Shown one piece after another: positions 43,894 through 56,659 of a stretch of DNA of 64,000 bases. Under the pieces are notes generated by a model. The model was not told where the DNA came from. It saw nothing but the letters and a program-made list of their open reading frames with translations, and did not search any database. This DNA comes from Artemisia argyi (Eukaryota; Streptophyta; Magnoliopsida; Asterales; Asteraceae). Location of the stretch: positions 126,877,823 through 126,941,822 of the forward strand of contig CM060685.1 of the NCBI GenBank assembly GCA_030686995.1, in the 5' to 3' direction. The position numbers and the translations under genes were made by a program. Every line of letters starts with the position of its first letter. Position 1 is the first letter of the stretch.

Positions 43894-45591
43894 CTAACTC
43901 GCCAAAGTCCAAACTCGATAGTCAAACCTTTCTTTTGGAAGGGCTTTAGTAAATAGATCGGCGAGTTGGTAAATAGATTCAACAATATTTTGAAGTTCTT
44001 GAATTCTCTTTTTAACGTCATCTAGAATGTCTCTAGCCTCACTTGTGGTAAAAGTGTTGTTAGAGGACATTTGTTCTATTTTTGAAAGAGATTTAGAAAC
44101 AACTGTCTTTTTAGAAAAGAATTTCGTGAATGGACGTTTTATGGAAAACACAGAAGGTTCTTTTTGTGGAACAAAAGTAATTCCCGAAAATTTGTTCAAT
44201 TTGTTGTAATCAATGGGTTTCAAATCCTTTTGTTTCATTTTATTTATGCTCTCTTCGACATGTTCTATCGTTTGCACAGAATCCCGAACGACGGGAGGAT
44301 CATGTTTGGTGTAAATCACATTACCATTATACAAAACATTATGTTCTTGCTGAGCTTTCTTGAGATTACTGGGGGTGTTGTTACCAAGAGCCACTTTATG
44401 TTTCGTATGATAAATCGGATTAGTTTGATTTGAAATAATTTTCATTGTTTGACTTGACTGACCCGACTTAACCACTAATTCTTCTAGATGTGCAATCATG
44501 TGTTCTGACTCTACGATTTCTTTCAAAAGTTTGTCTTCTTTTTTTGCAAAATCCTTTTTCAACTCATCCCTTTCTTTTTCAAGATTGGTATAAGCTGTTT
44601 TTTGTTTAGAAAGTTGGTTTTGTAGATCAGAAATTTTCGCGTTTAAAGATTTAATCTTTTTGAAAGAATTAACATCAAGTGTATCAAACTTGAGTTGCAA
44701 TTGTTTTTCCCTTGAAACGGAATTTTGATAACCAGTTTCTAATTCAGACAATCTTTCGTTATGAAACTCAAAAGCTTTAACGTGTTTCTTGTAACTCTCA
44801 AGCTCAGCGGTCAATTTAACATTCGCGGCCTTAACATCGCGATTGACCTTTTGCACATTTTCAATTTCAATACGACAATTGTTCAATAATGATTCAAAGA
44901 AAGCACGGGTTTCCTCATCATTAGCACCATTTTGTGCAACTTGAACTCCATTAGGATCCATATCTGAAGTTTCATAGTTAACATTGCTATTAACTTGTTC
45001 CCCCACATATGTATCGTAATTAGGTTCAGGTGGCACATAATGTGGCTTCGCATGAGCAAACGGATTAAGATCATTACCATTATTTGGTACCTCATGGAAT
45101 GGATCTGAATCATAAGTAGGAGGAAGATCAGAATCACTGCTTGATGTTGTTGCCTGCTGATTTGCCATAAAGTTGTAGGTTTTATTAAGATCTACTGAAT
45201 TGTCATTAATTCTTGTTGTAGCTCTAAACTCATGTTCCTCAGCAGTTAACGGTATTCCCGATTCTTCTTTATTGGCTAGCATCAACAAATACTGGATCTT
45301 TTCTACCTTCGTCATTGCATTGACATTGTTTCTGCTGTGACTTGCTGATGTAGGTTTCTGAATCGAAGTCATAAAACAATCAATCCCATTTTGATTAAGC
45401 ACATTCTGATTCGCAATCTGATCCATCTGATTTCCTACATACTGCCATGCATATTGCATCTGATTCCCCATCAGTATACTCGAAGCATATCCTTGCTGAT
45501 TGTTGTTGTGTCGTTGGATGTTTAATGCATTGAAGACTGATGCAAAACCATTGGACAAAGTACTCGTGATACTGTCATGGTGAGATGCCAT
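43894..45591 (-). CDS. Array unit 9: intact fusion ORF, 565 aa
   Basis: Private Leu175 in the acidic linker; Ser202 and Ile385. Otherwise close to the array consensus. Confidence 0.8.
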   Translation of the reverse strand: MASHHDSITSTLSNGFASVFNALNIQRHNNNQQGYASSILMGNQMQYAWQYVGNQMDQIANQNVLNQNGIDCFMTSIQKPTSASHSRNNVNAMTKVEKIQYLLMLANKEESGIPLTAEEHEFRATTRINDNSVDLNKTYNFMANQQATTSSSDSDLPPTYDSDPFHEVPNNGNDLNPFAHAKPHYVPPEPNYDTYVGEQVNSNVNYETSDMDPNGVQVAQNGANDEETRAFFESLLNNCRIEIENVQKVNRDVKAANVKLTAELESYKKHVKAFEFHNERLSELETGYQNSVSREKQLQLKFDTLDVNSFKKIKSLNAKISDLQNQLSKQKTAYTNLEKERDELKKDFAKKEDKLLKEIVESEHMIAHLEELVVKSGQSSQTMKIISNQTNPIYHTKHKVALGNNTPSNLKKAQQEHNVLYNGNVIYTKHDPPVVRDSVQTIEHVEESINKMKQKDLKPIDYNKLNKFSGITFVPQKEPSVFSIKRPFTKFFSKKTVVSKSLSKIEQMSSNNTFTTSEARDILDDVKKRIQELQNIVESIYQLADLFTKALPKERFDYRVWTLAS

Positions 45592-46115
45592 TGATTCAAT
45601 TCAAAGTGAAATGTTGTTCTTAGGATCTTTTGAAAGATAACAAAGGTTGTTGTTGTAGATTAGATGTTTTGGTGAAGTTGAAAAGCGTTCTCAGTTGATA
45701 TTTTGTGATTTCAAATTTTCTCTCCAAAAAATGAATACGAAAATTTTCTTTCTCAAAATTTGAAAAACACAAAGAAATACAATTCTAAGGTTACCAGAAA
45801 AATTTGAGTTTTGAAAATTTTTACGCCAAAATGTATCGAAAAAATTTGAATTTTGGCCTAAAAATTTGAATTTCGGGCCAAAATTTTCAACCTTATACCA
45901 AAATTTGAATCTCGCGTAAAAATTGAACGTTAAGTCTCGTGTGAAAAATAAATTTTACTCAAATTTTCACGCCAAAAAACCTTTTTTTTTATTTTTTTTT
46001 TTTATTATTTTTTTTTTTTTTTTTGCAAACTTGGTAAAATTGATGAAATTTGAGCAGAGTTTCCATTAGAAGGTTGCCACAAAGAACCTAACTCGATAAA
46101 CGATTAGGTAAAAGG

Positions 46116-47814
46116 CTAACTTGCCAAAGTCCAAACTCGATAGTCAAACCTTTCTTTTGGAAGGGCTTTAGTAAATAGATCGGCGAGTTGGTAAATAGAT
46201 TCAACAATATTTTGAAGTTCTTGAATTCTCTTTTTAACGTCATCTAGAATGTCTCTAGCCTCACTTGTGGTAAAAGTGTTTGTTAGAGGACATTTGTTCT
46301 ATTTTTGAAAGAGATTTAGAAATAACTGTCTTTTTAGAAAAGAATTTCGTGAATGGACGTTTTATGGAAAACACAGAAGGTTCTTTTTGTGGAACAAAAG
46401 TAATTCCCGAAAATTTGTTCAATTTGTTGTAATCAATGGGTTTCAAATCTGTTTGTTTCATTTTATTTATGCTCTCTTCGACATGTTCTATCGTTTGCAC
46501 AGAATCCCGAACGACGGGAGGATCATGTTTGGTGTAAATCACATTACCATTATACAAAACATTATGTTCTTGCTGAGCTTTCTTGAGATTACTGGGGGTG
46601 TTGTTACCAAGAGCCACTTTATGTTTCGTATGATAAATCGGATTAGTTTGATTTGAAATCATTTTCATTGTTTGACTTGACTGACCCGACTTAACCACTA
46701 ATTCTTCTAGATGTGCAATCATGTGTTCTGACTCTACGATTTCTTTCAAAAGTTTGTCTTCTTTTTTTGCAAAATCCTTTTTCAACTCATCCCTTTCTTT
46801 TTCAAGATTGGTATAAGCTGTTTTTTGTTTAGAAAGTTGGTTTTGTAGATCAGAAATTTTCGCGTTTAAAGATTTAATCTTTTTGAAAGAATTAACATCA
46901 AGTGTATCAAACTTGAGTTGCAATTGTTTTTCCCTTGAAACGGAATTTTGATAACCAGTTTCTAATTCAGACAATCTTTCGTTATGAAACTCAAAAGCTT
47001 TAACGTGTTTCTTGTAACTCTCAAGCTCAGCGGTCAATTTAACATTCGCGGCCTTAACATCGCGATTGACCTTTTGCACATTTTCAATTACAATACGACA
47101 ATTGTTCAATAATGATTCAAAGAAAGCACGGGTTTCCTCATCATTAGCACCATTTTGTGCAACTTGAACTCCATTAGGATCCATATCTGAAGTTTCATAG
47201 TTAACATTGCTATTAACTTGTTCCCCCACATATGTATCGTAATTAGGTTCAGGTGGCACATAATGTGGCTTCGCATGAGCAAACGGATTAGGATCATTAC
47301 CATTATTTGGTACCTCATGGAATGGATCTGAATCATAAGTAGGAGGAAGATCAGAATCACTGCTTGATGTTGTTGCCTGCTGATTTGCCATAAAGTTGTA
47401 GGTTTTATTAAGATCTACTGAATTGTCATTAATTCTTGTTGTAGCTCTAAACTCGTGTTCCTCAGCAGTTAACGGTATTCCCGATTCTTCTTTATTGGCT
47501 AGCATCAACAAATACTGGATCTTTTCTACCTTCGTCATTGCATTGACATTGTTTCTGCTGTGACTTGCTGATGTAGGTTTCTGAATCGAAGTCATAAAAC
47601 AATCAATCCCATTTTGATTAAGCACATTCTGATTCGCAATCTGATCCATCTGATTTCCTACATACTGCCATGCATATTGCATCTGATTCCCCATCAGTAT
47701 ACTCGAAGCATATCCTTGCTGATTGTTGTTGTGTCGTTGGATGTTTAATGCATTGAAGACTGATGCAAAACCATTGGACAAAGTACTCGTGATACTGTCA
47801 TGGTGAGATGCCAT
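46116..47814 (-). pseudogene. Array unit 10: fusion ORF frameshifted near the C-terminus
   Basis: One extra T within 46278-46281 shifts the frame after MSSN, giving a 517-residue product ending at 46261. The RNase H tail is lost; the coiled coil is kept. Val242 is private. Confidence 0.85.
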
Positions 47815-48335
47815 TGATTCAATTCAAAGTGAAATGTTGTTCTTAGGATCTTTTGAAAGATAACAAAGGTTGTTGTTGTAGATTAGATGTTTTGGTGAAG
47901 TTGAAAAGCGTTCTCAGTTGATATTTTGTGATTTCAAATTTTCTCTCCAAAAAATGAATACGAAAATTTTCTTTCTCAAAATTTGAAAAACACAAAGAAA
48001 TACAATTCTAAGGTTACCAGAAAAATTTGAGTTTTGAAAATTTTTACGCCAAAATGTATCGAAAAAATTTGAATTTTGGCCTAAAAATTTGAATTTCGGG
48101 CCAAAATTTTCAACCTTATACCAAAATTTGAATCTCGCGTAAAAATTGAACGTTAAGTCTCGTGTGAAAAATAAATTTTACTCAAATTTTCCCGCCAAAA
48201 AACCTTTTTTTTTATTTTATTTTTTTATTATTTTTTTTTTTTTTGCAAACTTGGTAAAATTGATGAAATTTGAGCAGAGTTTCCCTTAGAAGGTTGCCAC
48301 AAAGAACCTAACTCGATAAACGATTAGGTAAAAGG

Positions 48336-50030
48336 CTAACTCGCCAAAGTCCAAACTCGATAGTCAAACCTTTCTTTTGGAAAGGCTTTAGTAAATAGAT
48401 CGGCGAGTTGGTAAATAGATTCAACAATATTTTGAAGTTCTTGAATTCTCTTTTTAACGTCATCTAGAATGTCTCTAGCCTCACTTGTGGTAAAAGTGTT
48501 GTTAAAGGACATTTGTTCTATTTTTGAAAGAGATTTAGAAACAACTGTCTTTTTAGAAAAGAATTTCGTGAATGGACGTTTTATGGAAAACACAGAAGGT
48601 TCTTTTTGTGGAACAAAAGTAATTCCCGAAAATTTGTTCAATTTGTTGTAATCAATGGGTTTCAAATCCTTTTGTTTCATTTTATTTATGCTCTCTTCGA
48701 CATGTTCTATCGTTTGCACAGAATCCCGAACGACGGGAGGATCATGTTTGGTGTAAATCACATTACCATTATACAAAACATTATGTTCTTGCTGAGCTTT
48801 CTTGAGATTACTGGGGGTGTTGTTACCAAGAGCCACTTTATGTTTCGTATGATAAATCGGATTAGTTTGATTTGAAATCATTTTCATTGTTTGACTTGAC
48901 TGACCCGACTTAACCACTAATTCTTCTAGATGTGCAATCATGTGTTCTGACTCTACGATTTCTTTCAAAAGTTTGTCTTCTTTTTTCGCAAAATCCTTTT
49001 TCAACTCATCCCTTTCTTTTTCAAGATTGGTATAAGCTGTTTTTTGTTTAGAAAGTTGGTTTTGTAGATCAGAAATTTTCGCGTTTAAAGATTTAATCTT
49101 TTTGAAAGAATTAACATCAAGTGTATCAAACTTGAGTTGCAATTGTTTTTCCCTTGAAACGGAATTTTGATAACCAGTTTTTAATTCAGACAATCTTTCG
49201 TTATGAAACTCAAAAGCTTTAACGTGTTTCTTGTAACTCTCAAGCTCAGCGGTCAATTTAACATTCGCGGCCTTAACATCGCGATTGACCTTTTGCACAT
49301 TTTCAATTTCAATACGACAATTGTTCAATAATGATTCAAAGAAAGCACGGGTTTCCTCATCATTAGCACCATTTTGTGCAACTTGAACTCCATTAGGATC
49401 CATATCTGAAGTTTCATAGTTAACATTGCGATTAACTTGTTCCCCCACATATGTATCGTAATTAGGTTCAGGTGGCACATAATGTGGCTTCGCATGAGCA
49501 AACGGATTAGGATCATTACCATTATTTGGTACCTCATGGAATGGATCTGAATCATAAGTAGGAGGAAGATCAGAATCACTGCTTGATGTTGTTGCCTGCT
49601 GATTTGCCATAAAGTTGTAGGTTTTATTAAGATCTACTGAATTGTCATTAATTCTTGTTGTAGCTCTAAACTCATGTTCCTCAGCAGTTAACGGTATTCC
49701 CGATTCTTCTTTATTGGCTAGCATCAACAAATACTGGATCTTTTCTACCTTCGTCATTGCATTGACATTGTTTCTGCTGTGACTTGCTGATGTAGGTTTC
49801 TGAATCGAAGTCATGAAACAATCAATCCCATTTTGATTAAGCACATTCTGATTCGCAATCTGATCCATCTGATTTCCTACATACTGCCATGCATATTGCA
49901 TCTGATTCCCCATCAGTATACTCGAAGCATATCCTTGCTGATTGTTGTGTCGTTGGATGTTTAATGCATTGAAGACTGATGCAAAACCATTGGACAAAGT
50001 ACTCGTGATACTGTCATGGTGAGATGCCAT
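48336..50030 (-). CDS. Array unit 11: intact fusion ORF, 564 aa
   Basis: One Asn codon is missing from the N-run near residue 30, an in-frame 3-bp deletion. Other markers are Lys285, Phe509 and Phe551; the last two are shared with unit 12. Confidence 0.8.
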   Translation of the reverse strand: MASHHDSITSTLSNGFASVFNALNIQRHNNQQGYASSILMGNQMQYAWQYVGNQMDQIANQNVLNQNGIDCFMTSIQKPTSASHSRNNVNAMTKVEKIQYLLMLANKEESGIPLTAEEHEFRATTRINDNSVDLNKTYNFMANQQATTSSSDSDLPPTYDSDPFHEVPNNGNDPNPFAHAKPHYVPPEPNYDTYVGEQVNRNVNYETSDMDPNGVQVAQNGANDEETRAFFESLLNNCRIEIENVQKVNRDVKAANVKLTAELESYKKHVKAFEFHNERLSELKTGYQNSVSREKQLQLKFDTLDVNSFKKIKSLNAKISDLQNQLSKQKTAYTNLEKERDELKKDFAKKEDKLLKEIVESEHMIAHLEELVVKSGQSSQTMKMISNQTNPIYHTKHKVALGNNTPSNLKKAQQEHNVLYNGNVIYTKHDPPVVRDSVQTIEHVEESINKMKQKDLKPIDYNKLNKFSGITFVPQKEPSVFSIKRPFTKFFSKKTVVSKSLSKIEQMSFNNTFTTSEARDILDDVKKRIQELQNIVESIYQLADLFTKAFPKERFDYRVWTLAS

Positions 50031-50551
50031 TGATTCAATTCAAAGTGAAATGTTGTTCTTAGGATCTTTTGAAAGATAACAAAGGTTGTTGTTGTAGATT
50101 AGATGTTTTGGTGAAGTTGAAAAGCGTTCTCAGTTGATATTTTGTGATTTCAAATTTTCTCTCCAAAAAATGAATACGAAAATTTTCTTTCTCAAAATTT
50201 GAAAAACACAAAGAAATACAATTCTAAGGTTACCAGAAAAATTTGAGTTTTGAAAATTTTTACGCCAAAATGTATCGAAAAAATTTGAATTTTGGCCTAA
50301 AAATTTGAATTTCGGGCCAAAATTTTCAACCTTATACCAAAATTTGAATCTCGCGTAAAAATTGAACGTTAAGTCTCGTGTGAAAAATAAATTTTACTCA
50401 AATTTTCCCGCCAAAAAACCTTTTTTTTTATTTTATTTTTTTATTATTTTTTTTTTTTTTGCAAACTTGGTAAAATTGATGAAATTTGAGCAGAGTTTCC
50501 CTTAGAAGGTTGCCACAAAGAACCTAACTCGATAAACGATTAGGTAAAAGG

Positions 50552-52249
50552 CTAACTCGCCAAAGTCCAAACTCGATAGTCAAACCTTTCTTTTGGAAAG
50601 GCTTTAGTAAATAGATCGGCGAGTTGGTAAATAGATTCAACAATATTTTGAAGTTCTTGAATTCTCTTTTTAACGTCATCTAGAATGTCTCTAGCCTCAC
50701 TTGTGGTAAAAGTGTTGTTAAAGGACATTTGTTCTATTTTTGAAAGAGATTTAGAAACAACTGTCTTTTTAGAAAAGAATTTCGTGAATGGACGTTTTAT
50801 GGAAAACACAGAAGGTTCTTTTTGTGGAACAAAAGTAATTCCCGAAAATTTGTTCAATTTGTTGTAATCAATGGGTTTCAAATCCTTTTGTTTCATTTTA
50901 TTTATGCTTTCTTCGACATGTTCTATCGTTTGCACAGAATCCCGAACGACGGGAGGATCATGTTTGGTGTAAATCACATTACCATTATACAAAACATTAT
51001 GTTCTTGCAGAGCTTTCTTGAGATTACTGGGGGTGTTGTTACCAAGAGCCACTTTATGTTTCGTATGATAAATCGGATTAGTTTGATTTGAAATCATTTT
51101 CATTGTTTGACTTGACTGACCCGACTTAACCACTAATTCTTCTAGATGTGCAATCATGTGTTCTGACTCTACGATTTCTTTCAAAAGTTTGTCTTCTTTT
51201 TTCGCAAAATCCTTTTTCAACTCATCCCTTTCTTTTTCAAGATTGGTATAAGCTGTTTTTTGTTTAGAAAGTTGGTTTTGTAGATCAGAAATTTTCGCGT
51301 TTAAAGATTTAATCTTTTTGAAAGAATTAACATCAAGTGTATCAAACTTGAGTTGCAATTGTTTTTCCCTTGAAACGGAATTTTGATAACCAGTTTCTAA
51401 TTCAGACAATCTTTCGTTATGAAACTCAAAAGCTTTAACGTGTTTCTTGTAACTCTCAAGCTCAGCGGTCAATTTAACATTCGCGGCCTTAACATCGCGA
51501 TTGACCTTTTGCACATTTTCAATTTCAATACGACAATTGTTCAATAATGATTCAAAGAAAGCACGGGTTTCCTCATCATTAGCACCATTTTGTGCAACTT
51601 GAACTCCATTAGGATCCATATCTGAAGTTTCATAGTTAACATTGCGATTAACTTGTTCCCCCACATATGTATCGTAATTAGGTTCAGGTGGCACATAATG
51701 TGGCTTCGCATGAGCAAACGGATTAGGATCATTACCATTATTTAGTACCTCATGGAATGGATCTGAATCATAAGTAGGAGGAAGATCAGAATCACTGCTT
51801 GATGTTGTTGCCTGCTGATTTGCCATAAAGTTGTAGGTTTTATTAAGATCTACTGAATTGTCATTAATTCTTGTTGTAGCTCTAAACTCATGTTCCTCAG
51901 CAGTTAACGGTATTCCCGATTCTTCTTTATTGGCTAGCATCAACAAATACTGGATCTTTTCTACCTTCGTCATTGCATTGACATTGTTTCTGCTGTGACT
52001 TGCTGATGTAGGTTTCTGAATCGAAGTCATGAAACAATCAATCCCATTTTGATTAAGCACATTCTGATTCGCAATCTGATCCATCTGATTTCCTACATAC
52101 TGCCATGCATATTGCATCTGATTCCCCATCAGTATACTCGAAGCATATCCTTGCTGATTGTTGTTGTGTCGTTGGATGTTTAATGCATTGAAGACTGATG
52201 CAAAACCATTGGACAAAGTACTCGTGATACTGTCATGGTGAGATGCCAT
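50552..52249 (-). CDS. Array unit 12: intact fusion ORF, 565 aa
   Basis: Leu169 and Leu414 are private. Phe509 and Phe551 mark a direct, one-unit duplication relationship with unit 11. Confidence 0.8.
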   Translation of the reverse strand: MASHHDSITSTLSNGFASVFNALNIQRHNNNQQGYASSILMGNQMQYAWQYVGNQMDQIANQNVLNQNGIDCFMTSIQKPTSASHSRNNVNAMTKVEKIQYLLMLANKEESGIPLTAEEHEFRATTRINDNSVDLNKTYNFMANQQATTSSSDSDLPPTYDSDPFHEVLNNGNDPNPFAHAKPHYVPPEPNYDTYVGEQVNRNVNYETSDMDPNGVQVAQNGANDEETRAFFESLLNNCRIEIENVQKVNRDVKAANVKLTAELESYKKHVKAFEFHNERLSELETGYQNSVSREKQLQLKFDTLDVNSFKKIKSLNAKISDLQNQLSKQKTAYTNLEKERDELKKDFAKKEDKLLKEIVESEHMIAHLEELVVKSGQSSQTMKMISNQTNPIYHTKHKVALGNNTPSNLKKALQEHNVLYNGNVIYTKHDPPVVRDSVQTIEHVEESINKMKQKDLKPIDYNKLNKFSGITFVPQKEPSVFSIKRPFTKFFSKKTVVSKSLSKIEQMSFNNTFTTSEARDILDDVKKRIQELQNIVESIYQLADLFTKAFPKERFDYRVWTLAS

Positions 52250-52767
52250 TGATTCAATTCAAAGTGAAATGTTGTTCTTAGGATCTTTTGAAAGATAACA
52301 AAGGTTGTTGTTGTAGATTAGATGTTTTGGTGAAGTTGAAAAGCGTTCTCAGTTGATATTTTGTGATTTCAAATTTTCTCTCCAAAAAATGAATACGAAA
52401 ATTTTCTTTCTCAAAATTTGAAAAACACAAAGAAATACAATTCTAAGGTTACCAGAAAAATTTGAGTTTTGAAAATTTTTACGCCAAAATGTATCGAAAA
52501 AATTTGAATTTTGGCCTAAAAATTTGAATTTCGGGCCAAAATTTTCAACCTTATACCAAAATTTGAATCTCGCGTAAAAATTGAACGTTAAGTCTCGTGT
52601 GAAAAATAAATTTTACTCAAATTTTCCCGCCAAAAAACCTTTTTTTTTTATTTTTTTTTTATTTTTTTTTTTTTTTGCAAACTTGGTAAAATTGATGAAA
52701 TTTGAGCAGAGTTTCCCTTAGAAGGTTGCCACAAAGAACCTAACTCGATAAACGATTAGGTAAAAGG

Positions 52768-54465
52768 CTAACTCGCCAAAGTCCAAACTCGATAGTCAAA
52801 CCTTTCTTTTGGAAGGGCTTTAGTAAATAGATCGGCAAGTTGGTAAATAGATTCAACAATATTTTGAAGTTCTTGAATTCTCTTTTTAACGTCATCTAGA
52901 ATGTCTCTAGCCTCACTTGTGGTAAAAGTGTTGTTAGAGGACATTTGTTCTATTTTTGAAAGAGATTTAGAAACAACTGTCTTTTTAGAAAAGAATTTCG
53001 TGAATGGACGTTTTATGGAAAACACAGAAGGTTCTTTTTGTGGAACAAAAGTAATTCCCGAAAATTTGTTCAATTTGTTGTAATCAATGGGTTTCAAATC
53101 CTTTTGTTTCATTTTATTTATGCTCTCTTCGACATGTTCTATCGTTTGCACAGAATCCCGAACGACGGGAGGATCATGTTTGGTGTAAATCACATTACCA
53201 TTATACAAAACATTATGTTCTTGCTGAGCTTTCTTGAGATTACTGGGGGTGTTGTTACCAAGAGCCACTTTAGGTTTCGTATGATAAATCGGATTAGTTT
53301 GATTTGAAATCATTTTCATTGTTTGACTTGACTGACCCGACTTAACCACTAATTCTTCTAGATGTGCAATCATGTGTTCTGACTCTACGATTTCTTTCAA
53401 AAGTTTGTCTTCTTTTTTTGCAAAATCCTTTTTCAACTCATCCCTTTCTTTTTCAAGATTGGTATAAGCTGTTTTTTGTTTAGAAAGTTGGTTTTGTAGA
53501 TCAGAAATTTTCGCGTTTAAAGATTTAATCTTTTTGAAAGAATTAACATCAAGTGTATCAAACTTGAGTTGCAATTGTTTTTCCCTTGAAACGGAATTTT
53601 GATAACCAGTTTCTAATTCAGACAATCTTTCGTTATGAAACTCAAAAGCTTTAACGTGTTTCTTGTAACTCTCAAGCTCAGCGGTCAATTTAACATTCGC
53701 GGCCTTAACATCGCGATTGACCTTTTGCACATTTTCAATTTCAATACGACAATTGTTCAATAATGATTCAAAGAAAGCACGGGTTTCCTCATCATTAGCA
53801 CCATTTTGTGCAACTTGAACTCCATTAGGATCCATATCTGAAGTTTCATAGTTAACATTGCGATTAACTTGTTCCCCCACATATGTATCGTAATTAGGTT
53901 CAGGTGGCACATAATGTGGCTTCGCATGAGCAAACGGATTAGGATCATTACCATTATTTGGTACCTCATGGAATGGATCTGAATCATAAGTAGGAGGAAG
54001 ATCAGAATCACTGCTTGATGTTGTTGCCTGCTGATTTGCCATAAAGTTGTAGGTTTTATTAAGATCTACTGAATTGTCCTTAATTCTTGTTGTAGCTCTA
54101 AACTCATGTTCCTCAGCAGTTAACGGTATTCCCGATTCTTCTTTATTGGCTAGCATCAACAAATACTGGATCTTTTCTACCTTCGTCATTGCATTGACAT
54201 TGTTTCTGCTGTGACTTGCTGATGTAGGTTTCTGAATCGAAGTCATGAAACAATCAATCCCATTTTGATTAAGCACATTCTGATTCGCAATCTGATCCAT
54301 CTGATTTCCTACATACTGCCATGCATATTGCATCTGATTCCCCATCAGTATACTCGAAGCATATCCTTGCTGATTGTTGTTGTGTCGTTGGATGTTTAAT
54401 GTATTGAAGACTGATGCAAAACCATTGGACAAAGTACTCGTGATACTGTCATGGTGAGATGCCAT
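52768..54465 (-). CDS. Array unit 13: intact fusion ORF, 565 aa
   Basis: Thr22, Lys129 and Pro398 are private. The unit is the shortest (2194 bp) because the T-rich tract in its leader is cut down. Confidence 0.8.
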   Translation of the reverse strand: MASHHDSITSTLSNGFASVFNTLNIQRHNNNQQGYASSILMGNQMQYAWQYVGNQMDQIANQNVLNQNGIDCFMTSIQKPTSASHSRNNVNAMTKVEKIQYLLMLANKEESGIPLTAEEHEFRATTRIKDNSVDLNKTYNFMANQQATTSSSDSDLPPTYDSDPFHEVPNNGNDPNPFAHAKPHYVPPEPNYDTYVGEQVNRNVNYETSDMDPNGVQVAQNGANDEETRAFFESLLNNCRIEIENVQKVNRDVKAANVKLTAELESYKKHVKAFEFHNERLSELETGYQNSVSREKQLQLKFDTLDVNSFKKIKSLNAKISDLQNQLSKQKTAYTNLEKERDELKKDFAKKEDKLLKEIVESEHMIAHLEELVVKSGQSSQTMKMISNQTNPIYHTKPKVALGNNTPSNLKKAQQEHNVLYNGNVIYTKHDPPVVRDSVQTIEHVEESINKMKQKDLKPIDYNKLNKFSGITFVPQKEPSVFSIKRPFTKFFSKKTVVSKSLSKIEQMSSNNTFTTSEARDILDDVKKRIQELQNIVESIYQLADLFTKALPKERFDYRVWTLAS

Positions 54466-54961
54466 TGATTCAATTCAAAGTGAAATGTTGTTCTTAGGAT
54501 CTTTTGAAAGATAACAAAGGTTGTTGTTGTAGATTAGATGTTTTGGTGAAGTTGAAAAGCGTTCTCAGTTGATATTTTGTGATTTCAAATTTTCTCTCCA
54601 AAAAATGAATACGAAAATTTTCTTTCTCAAAATTTGAAAAACACAAAGAAATACAATTCTAAGGTTACCAGAAAAATTTGAGTTTTGAAAATTTTTACGC
54701 CAAAATGTATCGAAAAAATTTGAATTTTGGCCTAAAAATTTGAATTTCGGGCCAAAATTTTCAACCTTATACCAAAATTTGAATCTCGCGTAAAAATTGA
54801 ACGTTAAGTCTCGTGTGAAAAATAAATTTTACTCAAATTTTCCCGCCAAAAAACCTTTTTTTTTTTTTTTGCAAACTTGGTAAAATTGATGAAATTTGAG
54901 CAGAGTTTCCCATAGAAGGTTGCCACAAAGAACCTAACTCGATAAACGATTAGGTAAAAGG

Positions 54962-56659
54962 CTAACTCGCCAAAGTCCAAACTCGATAGTCAAACCTTTC
55001 TTTTGGAAGGGCTTTAGTAAATAGATCGGCAAGTTGGTAAATAGATTCAACAATATTTTGAAGTTCTTGAATTCTCTTTTTAACGTCATCTAGAATGTCT
55101 CTAGCCTCACTTGTGGTAAAAGTGTTGTTAGAGGACATTTGTTCTATTTTTTAAAGAGATTTAGAAACAACTGTCTTTTTAGAAAAGAATTTCGTGAATG
55201 GACGTTTTATGGAAAACACAGAAGGTTCTTTTTGTGGAACAAAAGTAATTCCCGAAAATTTGTTCAATTTGTTGTAATCAATGGGTTTCAAATCCTTTTG
55301 TTTCATTTTATTTATGCTCTCTTCGACATGTTCTATCGTTTGCACAGAATCCCGAACGACGGGAGGATCATGTTTGGTGTAAATCACATTACCATTATAC
55401 AAAACATTATGTTCTTGCTGAGCTTTCTTGAGATTACTGGGGGTGTTGTTACCAAGAGCCACTTTATGTTTCGTATGATAAATCGGATTAGTTTGATTTG
55501 AAATCATTTTCATTGTTTGACTTGACTGACCCGACTTAACCACTAATTCTTCTAGATGTGCAATCATGTGTTCTGACTCTACGATTTCTTTCCAAAGTTT
55601 GTCTTCTTTTTTTGCAAAATCCTTTTTCAACTCATCCCTTTCTTTTTCAAGATTGGTATAAGCTGTTTTTTGTTTAGAAAGTTGGTTTTGTAGATCAGAA
55701 ATTTTCGCGTTTAAAGATTTAATCTTTTTGAAAGAATTAACATCAAGTGTATCAAACTTGAGTTGCAATTGTTTTTCCCTTGAAACGGAATTTTGATAAC
55801 CAGTTTCTAATTCAGACAATCTTTCGTTATGAAACTCAAAAGCTTTAACGTGTTTCTTGTAACTCTCAAGCTCAGCGGTCAATTTAACATTCGCGGCCTT
55901 AACATCGCGATTGTCCTTTTGCACATTTTCAATTTCAATACGACAATTGTTCAATAATGATTCAAAGAAAGCACGGGTTTCCTCATCATTAGCACCATTT
56001 TGTGCAACTTGAACTCCATTAGGATCCATATCTGAAGTTTCATAGTTAACATTGCTATTAACTTGTTCCCCCACATATGTATCGTAATTAGGTTCAGGTG
56101 GCACATAATGTGGCTTCGCATGAGCAAACGGATTAGGATCATTACCATTATTTGGTACCTCATGGAATGGATCTGAATCATAAGTAGGAGGAAGATCAGA
56201 ATCACTGCTTGATGTTGTTGCCTGCTGATTTGCCATAAAGTTGTAGGTTTTATTAAGATCTACTGAATTGTCATTAATTCTTGTTGTAGCTCTAAACTCA
56301 TGTTCCTCAGCAGTTAACGGTATTCCCGATTCTTCTTTACTGGCTAGCATCAACAAATACTGGATCTTTTCTACCATCGTCATTACATTGACATTGTTTC
56401 TGCTATGACTTGCTGATGTAGGTTTCTGAATCGAAGTCATGAAACAATCAATCCCATTTTGATTAAGCACATTCTGATTCGCAATCTGATCCATCTGATT
56501 TCCTACATACTGCCATGCATATTGCATCTGATTCCCCATCAGTATACTCGAAGCATATCCTTGCTGATTGTTGTTGTGTCGTTGGATGTTTAATGCATTG
56601 AATACTGATGCAAAACCATTGGACAAAGTACTCGTGATACTGTCATGGTGAGATGCCAT
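54962..56659 (-). pseudogene. Array unit 14: fusion ORF with nonsense codon
   Basis: TAA at 55151-55153 replaces Ser503, giving 502 residues and removing the RNase H tail. First unit with the Val92/Met95/Ser107 block that continues through unit 17. Confidence 0.85.
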
